Shown here: positions 22,838 to 27,164 of the stretch, in pieces | Layout: every line of letters begins with the position of its first letter | How positions within the stretch are numbered: position 1 is the stretch's first letter | From: an uncultured Bdellovibrio sp. | GTDB lineage: Bacteria; Bdellovibrionota; Bdellovibrionia; Bdellovibrionales; Bdellovibrionaceae | Length of the DNA stretch: 27,164 nt | Direction of reading: 5' to 3' | Assembly: GCF_946478835.1 (NCBI RefSeq) | Contig: NZ_CAMLDV010000032.1 | Location: 1 to 27,164, forward strand | Made by a program: the position numbers and the translations under genes | Notes under the pieces: model-generated | What the model saw: the letters and a program-made list of their open reading frames with translations, nothing else | The model's database searches: none | Told to the model about the DNA's origin: nothing

Positions 22838-22950
22838 TTCTGATTCGTATCAGAAATCGTCTGCTCATCCGCAGGGCCATCCTGCGCTTGAGAAAAGACC
22901 ACCAACGCCGTCGCCGCCAAAAAAACAAGAATAGCCATGACTGATCTCAT
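22834..22950 (-). CDS. Short exported peptide, 38 aa
   Basis: A very short frame with strong gene signals. ATG at 22950 is preceded by AAGGAG at a six-base spacing. The product has a Sec-type signal peptide: MRSVMAILVFLAATALVVFS, followed by a plausible cleavage site at SQA near residue 22 and an acidic, polar mature part of about 16 residues. A fair -10 (TAGAAT, minus strand, 22982-22977) lies 27 bases before the start codon. The TAG shares bases with the TAA of the opposing gene (CTAA, 22834-22837), the same interlock seen at four other convergent pairs here. The signal could instead be a small membrane peptide. No family was recognised. Confidence 0.68.
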   Translation of the reverse strand: MRSVMAILVFLAATALVVFSQAQDGPADEQTISDTNQN

Positions 22951-23175
22951 CTTGCACTCCTTGTAAGCTGATTCTTATTCTAAGGAATTTTTTCCTCGCA
23001 AAGTTAATTGCTTCTTTGATATTTGCAGAGTGGCACGCGCGTTCCATGACCTTCCACAAGAAAAACTGCCTGAAGTTTAGACGACCTTTGGATAAAAAAT
23101 TCCATTACTTCGGCGCCACTTGTGGTTTGCATGTAAGTCCTTTACCTCTGGAGCCACCAACACAAAGGTGGCTTC
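22951..23175. other. Divergent intergenic region, 225 bases
   Basis: It lies between the 38-residue peptide gene (minus) and the barrel protein gene (plus). The left side holds the peptide gene's AAGGAG and a possible -10, next to a small inverted repeat AGGAA/TTCCT (22983-22996). The right end forms the hairpin over the downstream ribosome binding site. Open frames in it (for example from 23016) overlap the barrel gene in another frame and do not look real. Confidence 0.45.
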
Positions 23176-23176
23176 A
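23149..23176 (+). promoter_or_regulatory. Hairpin masking the ribosome binding site and start of the barrel protein gene
   Basis: TGGAGCCACC (23149-23158) pairs with GGTGGCTTCA (23167-23176) around the loop AACACAAA, giving 10 pairs including one G-U. The right arm includes most of the Shine-Dalgarno-like AGGTG (23166-23170) and the A of the ATG at 23176. Such a structure would restrain translation unless melted or bound; this is inferred from base pairing only. Confidence 0.6.
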
Positions 23177-24297
23177 TGCTTCTTTCCAAAAAGGCTCTCT
23201 GCGCTTTTGCCTCTCTTCTTTCTTTAAGCTCTTTTGCCGCTGCTGAAGAATTCTGGCAAAGACCTTTCTACTATGAGCGCGAAGTCGAGGAAGACCCTGC
23301 AGCCATGGCGATGACTATGGTTCCACAAGAAAGGCTTGGCACAATTGTGCGCATGGATTTTTCAGATGTGCGTGACGTGCCGACGTTATTTCGCCCTTTC
23401 ATTCCCGGTGAAAATTTTGAACGCCCCCGTGGGGTCAGTATTTATCTGGCTTTGACGAATGACTACAATGTGCTTCGTCCTGTCGGAGTGAAAGCTGAAA
23501 CGGACGATCACGGCTATACTCATGGTGCTCATATCGCTATCGGTGGTCACTTGCCTGATGGATACTATTTAAGCCTCGATTACACGACGGATCTTTACAC
23601 AAATCCGCTTGAGGGCACGGCTAAAAAACTTCCTGATGGCGGCCGTTACGTTGAACAACATTTTACGAACGAAAATGTTCTAAAAATTGTTTTAGATAAT
23701 ATTGAAAATGCCCGTACCAAAACTTTTTACTGGAGAGCCGAAGCCGGATGGCATCAGTTGAACTCCAAAAAGCCTGGGACTTTTATGTCGGGAGCCACCC
23801 AACAACAAAAATTCCATGCTCTTGTGAATAGCATTCAACCGGGCCAAACAAAAACGCCTGAGGATATTTCCGATGGCAAAGGCGTTCGCGATGGCGCGGT
23901 CTTGGGTCTTTATGTCGGTATCGCTAAAGAATATATTAACGCCAAAAACACGTGCCGAGCTCGCGCGTTTGCAGAAGGTGGCCCTCGCGGAAGCACATTG
24001 AGTGATGCCAGTTATTTGGCAGCCAAAATAGGTGGAACTTTATGGTGCCAGCCTCACAGAAAATCTTTAGCTCTTCGCGCTGAAGTAGGACACGAATCCA
24101 AAGCTTTCACGCAAGGATATCAAGGAACTGCTTACGCCGATATCTCTACGGGTAAGGGTCACTGGCGCATCGGTTTTAGAATCGAACAAAACCACGGCGA
24201 TTTAATCAATTACGTGAACTACAACTTAAGAAATACGGACAACGGTAAAATCGATCCGCTCTTTATGATTTACTATCGCTACTATTTTAGTAACTAG
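23176..24297 (+). CDS. Exported beta-barrel-like protein, weak LpxR (DUF2219) resemblance
   Basis: A signal peptide (LLSKKALCAFASLLSLSSFA, cleavage near residue 22) is followed by a beta-rich protein of about 350 residues with many alternating aromatic residues. It ends in DPLFMIYYRYYFSN, a barrel-like C-terminus apart from the final Asn. The segment YLALTNDYNVL followed by ETDDHGYTHGAHIAIGG (about 107-123) resembles the ND...DxxYTxG element of LpxR lipid A 3'-O-deacylases, which sit in the outer membrane. The match is short, so lipid A deacylation is only a possibility. The start is embedded in a hairpin. Its TAG interlocks with that of the RNA methyltransferase gene (CTAG, 24294-24297). Confidence 0.78.
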   Translation: MLLSKKALCAFASLLSLSSFAAAEEFWQRPFYYEREVEEDPAAMAMTMVPQERLGTIVRMDFSDVRDVPTLFRPFIPGENFERPRGVSIYLALTNDYNVLRPVGVKAETDDHGYTHGAHIAIGGHLPDGYYLSLDYTTDLYTNPLEGTAKKLPDGGRYVEQHFTNENVLKIVLDNIENARTKTFYWRAEAGWHQLNSKKPGTFMSGATQQQKFHALVNSIQPGQTKTPEDISDGKGVRDGAVLGLYVGIAKEYINAKNTCRARAFAEGGPRGSTLSDASYLAAKIGGTLWCQPHRKSLALRAEVGHESKAFTQGYQGTAYADISTGKGHWRIGFRIEQNHGDLINYVNYNLRNTDNGKIDPLFMIYYRYYFSN

Positions 24298-25184
24298 GTC
24301 TTTTCGATAACCGAGAAATACAGCGGTCCAAAACCAGCGTGGTCAGGCAGATAGATCACGCCGCATTCCGTACGCTCCCCGCCCACTCCCAATGGAGCTT
24401 CGACCAAACGAACGGCGTCTTTTTTCTTTTTCAATAATTTACGAACGACGTCGTCATTTTCAGCAGGACTGATGGAGCATGTCGAATAAACAATTCTCCC
24501 ACCGGACTTCACAGCTAAGAAGGCTGCCGCCAATAACGAATACTGACGAGATGCCAAGTGCTCGGTTCGGCGCGGACTCCACTCCTCTTGAGCGGCTTTG
24601 TTTTCAAGAATATGTCTTTCCCCTGAGCAAGGGGCATCAAGCAAAATACGGTCAAAGCTGTCAGGCTCTTTCAAACCAAATTGCACGCCGTCTTTTCCTG
24701 TCACCCATACGCGATCACGCACTGAGCGAGGAACATATTGTTGAATCACTTTTTTAAGACGCTCGCGACGTTCTGGTGAAAGGTCGTTACAAAAAATCTC
24801 GCCGTCTTCAGCTAGAGATTCAATCATCACAAGACTTTTCCCACCGGGAGCCGCACACATATCTAAAACGCGATCTCCGGATTGAACATCCAATGCGCGT
24901 GCGACCATCACACTTGCCGGGTCCATGATGTAAATATCTAAAAGTTCATCGGCATTGCGTTCAGGTTGACTGTGTTCGCCTGAAGGAATCCAAAAACATC
25001 CTGGCAGTTCCGATTTTTGTGGAAATGAACTCCATTTTTTTGCAGAAAGATTTTCGATAGGACTTAACTTGTTTTGGCGAGCTACTTGCTGCTCGGATTG
25101 CATCAAGGCCGCAAAAAGGCCCGGCCAACGAGCCCCGTAGATTTTTTCGAAATGCTTATAAAATGGATGAGATTCAGAAATCAT
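24294..25184 (-). CDS. RsmB/NSUN-type RNA (cytosine-5) methyltransferase
   Basis: SAM-dependent m5C RNA methyltransferase, 296 residues. Motif I is RVLDMCAAPGGKSL (105-118), motif IV is LLDAPCSGER (181-190, Cys186), and motif VI is VYSTCSISPAEND (232-244) with the nucleophile Cys236, so both catalytic Cys are present. There is no NusB-like N-terminal domain as in RsmB and no long C-terminal RNA-binding extension as in RsmF. The compact form with an N-terminal HFEKIYGARWPGLFAAL resembles NSUN4-like members. The target is unknown. The ATG at 25184 is used; an upstream in-frame start at 25289 would overlap the kinase gene and encode a low-complexity Arg/Ala leader. It follows the histidine kinase gene by 55 bases. 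Confidence 0.9.
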   Translation of the reverse strand: MISESHPFYKHFEKIYGARWPGLFAALMQSEQQVARQNKLSPIENLSAKKWSSFPQKSELPGCFWIPSGEHSQPERNADELLDIYIMDPASVMVARALDVQSGDRVLDMCAAPGGKSLVMIESLAEDGEIFCNDLSPERRERLKKVIQQYVPRSVRDRVWVTGKDGVQFGLKEPDSFDRILLDAPCSGERHILENKAAQEEWSPRRTEHLASRQYSLLAAAFLAVKSGGRIVYSTCSISPAENDDVVRKLLKKKKDAVRLVEAPLGVGGERTECGVIYLPDHAGFGPLYFSVIEKT

Positions 25185-25199
25185 ACTAAGTCCAGTTCC

Positions 25200-25238
25200 G
25201 CGAGCCGAACTCGCTCCACATCCTGCGGCACGAGCCGC
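25200..25238 (-). other. Two GC-rich hairpins between kinase and methyltransferase genes
   Basis: GCGAG/CTCGC (25200-25214, 5-base loop) and GCGGC/GCCGC (25225-25238, 4-base loop) occupy most of the 55-base spacer. No T-run follows on the minus strand, so they are not standard terminators. They might set relative expression of the methyltransferase gene or mark an mRNA processing site; this is a guess. Confidence 0.4.
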
Positions 25239-25239
25239 C

Positions 25240-26670
25240 CTACTTGATCGGGAACGTACAAATAAACTCACAGCCTTGGCCGGGAGCACTCTTTACTGCG
25301 ACAGTTCCACCGTGGCTTTGCATAATATGCTTCACAATGGCAAGGCCCAAGCCTGTGCCGCCCGCATCGCGAGTACGGCCCTTATCGATACGATAGAAAC
25401 GCTCAAACAGGCGATCCAAGTGTTCTTCAGGAATTCCCGGACCGTCGTCGATCACACGCAAGATCACGGCGTCTTTGTTGTCACCTTCCCAACGAATCTG
25501 AACAGACTTTCCATTAGGAATAAACTTGATCGCGTTAGAAACAAGATTTCTTAAAACTTGTTCAACCTTGTGAGCATCCGCCATAAACGGAGGGACTTCA
25601 CCGATCACTCGGATTGAAATATTTTTTTCAGCCGCAAGAACCGCCAGCTCCGCCACGATGTGTTCAGAAATTTGCAAAGGATGAATCTGTTCAAGTTTTA
25701 ATTCAGCGTGCGACTCCAAAGTGCTAAGGCTTAACAAATCATTCACGAGATCCATCAAACGATCGATATTGCGAGAGACGATATCCAAAAACTTTCCGGC
25801 TTGCTGGATTTGCCCCGTCTTCACATCTTCTTTCAAAGTATCAACATAACCTTTAATCGAAGTCAGTGGTGTGCGCAGTTCATGGGATGCATTTCCAACG
25901 AAATCGATACGGATTTGTTCGACCTTTTTAAGTTCCGTGATGTCGTGGAAGATTCCGACAACACCATAAATTTCTTTCGTCTTCGCATTGCGAATCGGAT
26001 TCACCGAAACCGCAAAGTATCTTGGCGTATTGTCGACCAAGGTATTTAGCTTCACAGTGAAACGCTGAACTTTTCCAGCCTTGATTGAGTTCGCAAATCC
26101 CTCAAGAACATCGGGAGCACGAATCGCATCTTTCAGACGCAAAACGGGAGCATTCATTTGATCCGGAGATAAAAACTGTGCTGCAAACTGAGAATTGAAA
26201 TAAAGAATCTTCTCATCAAGACTCACACTCACCAGGCCTTCTGCTACGGCGCTCATAAAGGCTTGAGACTCCTCCACGGCTTGCAGGTACTGCGCCTTGC
26301 GCTTTTTCATTTTTCTGTGAATGTGATTTAAGGCCACATCCAACTCAGAAATATCATCCAACTCATCGTCCAAAAGATCTTCTTCTTGATTGGGGTCGAC
26401 AAGATTTCCGTAAGTGCGTTTGCTAGAGATACGCAAAGCTTTTAAAATCACACGGTGAATCGGACGAGCAAAGCGATACGATGTCACGGCGACGACGATC
26501 ACACTGAAGAGGAAAAAATTTAAAAGAGCTTCGTTATAAACAAACGGCGCCATTCGATAGCGCACATCTAAAACAGAGATGATCGCGACAAACAAAATGT
26601 TGAACGCTATCAATTGATAGAAAAAGAATCTCCAATAAACTCGCCAAGGGAATCGTACAAATCGCTTCAT
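25240..26670 (-). CDS. Membrane sensor histidine kinase, PhoR-like
   Basis: Sensor of a two-component system. Two membrane helices (about 13-35 and 49-66) are separated by only a short periplasmic loop. A cytoplasmic linker with acidic helix (67-130) follows, then a PAS domain (about 132-248). HisKA has ASHELRTPLTSIKGY with the phosphoaccepting His263. The ATPase domain has the N-box NLVSNAIKF (375-383), G1 DDGPGIP (408-414) and G2 GGTGLGLAIV (437-446). All catalytic residues look intact. The minimal periplasmic loop suggests that it senses through the membrane, PAS domain or a partner, as PhoR does. Its ATG overlaps the regulator's TGA (ATGA, 26667-26670). Phosphate sensing is plausible but not shown. 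Confidence 0.93.
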   Translation of the reverse strand: MKRFVRFPWRVYWRFFFYQLIAFNILFVAIISVLDVRYRMAPFVYNEALLNFFLFSVIVVAVTSYRFARPIHRVILKALRISSKRTYGNLVDPNQEEDLLDDELDDISELDVALNHIHRKMKKRKAQYLQAVEESQAFMSAVAEGLVSVSLDEKILYFNSQFAAQFLSPDQMNAPVLRLKDAIRAPDVLEGFANSIKAGKVQRFTVKLNTLVDNTPRYFAVSVNPIRNAKTKEIYGVVGIFHDITELKKVEQIRIDFVGNASHELRTPLTSIKGYVDTLKEDVKTGQIQQAGKFLDIVSRNIDRLMDLVNDLLSLSTLESHAELKLEQIHPLQISEHIVAELAVLAAEKNISIRVIGEVPPFMADAHKVEQVLRNLVSNAIKFIPNGKSVQIRWEGDNKDAVILRVIDDGPGIPEEHLDRLFERFYRIDKGRTRDAGGTGLGLAIVKHIMQSHGGTVAVKSAPGQGCEFICTFPIK

Positions 26671-27164
26671 GCGATATCTACTTTAACCCGATATCCCACT
26701 CCACGGATAGTCTCAATGCGATCTCCCCACCCTCCTAACTTCTTGCGTAATCCAAAAACATGGGTGTCGATGGTGCGTCCAACGACATTGATCCCCTCAC
26801 CTTGGATATTTTCGATCAACTGTTCGCGAGTCAGGACACAGCCTTGGTTTTGAACCAAAGCCCCTAAGAGCTTAAATTCGGAAGGAGTCAGGTGAAGAGG
26901 TTCTCCCTGATAAGAAATCTCATAAGATTTAAAATTAATACGAAGTCCTGCAACCTGGACCTCGCCGTCATCGACCGGAGCTCCCTGAGTCGCTACTTGA
27001 TGGCGACGCAAAAGAGCTTTCACGCGGGCAATGAAAACTGTCGGATTAAAAGGTTTGGTCATATAGTCGTCAGCACCTTTTTCAAGGCCCTGAACGATGT
27101 CTTGAGGTTCCGCTTTCGCCGTCACCATCAAAACCGACGCTTGAGGATTTTTAGCTTTGATTTT
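26667..27164 (-). CDS. OmpR/PhoB-type response regulator, N-terminus outside window
   Basis: The last 165 residues are visible and the frame is open to the window edge. The receiver part keeps the conserved Thr in VLMVTAK and Lys in DYMTKPF; the phosphoacceptor Asp lies beyond the edge. The winged-helix DNA-binding domain is complete: LTPSEFKLLGALVQNQGCVL, TREQLIENI, the recognition helix in VVGRTIDTHVFGLRKKLG, and the wing IETIRGVGYRVKV. It is the upstream, coupled partner of the kinase gene. The regulon is unknown; the PhoB likeness is by domain pattern only. Confidence 0.94.
   Translation of the reverse strand, partial: KIKAKNPQASVLMVTAKAEPQDIVQGLEKGADDYMTKPFNPTVFIARVKALLRRHQVATQGAPVDDGEVQVAGLRINFKSYEISYQGEPLHLTPSEFKLLGALVQNQGCVLTREQLIENIQGEGINVVGRTIDTHVFGLRKKLGGWGDRIETIRGVGYRVKVDIA

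Noticed and set aside
23016..23246. 76-codon frame upstream of and into the barrel-protein gene
   Set aside because: Different frame from a gene with a clear signal peptide, no ribosome binding site, Cys/Phe-rich nonsense composition.

Overview
The window reads as chromosomal DNA from a Bdellovibrio-like predatory bacterium (Bdellovibrionota). I infer this from the mix of genes: an AgmX/PglI-domain protein, a GldA/GldF/GldG-type ABC cluster with a DUF4340 partner, DUF3015 and DUF4105 secreted proteins, a lipoprotein murein endopeptidase, and many lipobox or signal-peptide proteins of no known family. No tRNA, rRNA, insertion sequence, phage gene or CRISPR array was seen. Coding density is very high; the longest stretch without a gene is 276 bases (14334-14609).

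Layout. 1-1592 (minus): an unknown exported protein followed by the 5' part of thymidylate kinase, cut by the window edge. 1805-3882: a lipoprotein with a phosphatase-like fold but an altered catalytic loop, an exported barrel-like protein, and a convergent small lipoprotein. 4026-5269 (plus): secG and an AgmX/PglI-domain membrane protein. 5287-8841 (minus): alpha/beta-hydrolase lipoprotein, MepA-like (M74) endopeptidase lipoprotein with a pentapeptide-repeat linker, and an APP1-like HAD phosphatase. 8851-9777 (plus): CorA. 9774-13678 (minus): PepSY-type membrane protein, DUF4105 protein, SAM methyltransferase. 13845-14333 (minus): a DUF3015 secreted protein with its own strong ribosome binding site and terminator. 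14610-15035 (plus): a small soluble protein.

15032-21161 (minus) is a tightly coupled six-gene operon: ABC ATPase, permease, GldG-like protein, DUF4340 protein, GHMP sugar kinase, DUF429 protein. The ATPase reading frame contains an in-frame TAA, after which 41 recognisable C-terminal codons continue to an ATGA overlap with the permease gene. 21224-22486 (minus) is a short NFACT (RqcH-like) protein. 22568-22950 holds a small plus-strand gene and a convergent 38-residue exported peptide gene. 23176-24297 (plus) is a barrel protein with weak LpxR resemblance. 24294-27164 (minus) carries a PhoB/PhoR-type two-component system and an RsmB/NSUN-type RNA cytosine methyltransferase; the regulator is cut by the right edge.

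The most notable observations are the in-frame stop in the ABC ATPase; interlocked four-base stop codons in five of six convergent gene pairs; two plus-strand genes (4463 and 23176) whose start codons lie in strong hairpins; the phosphatase-like lipoprotein with Ser in place of the catalytic Arg; and the NFACT protein with a changed DR motif. I found no clearly new multi-gene defence or mobile system.
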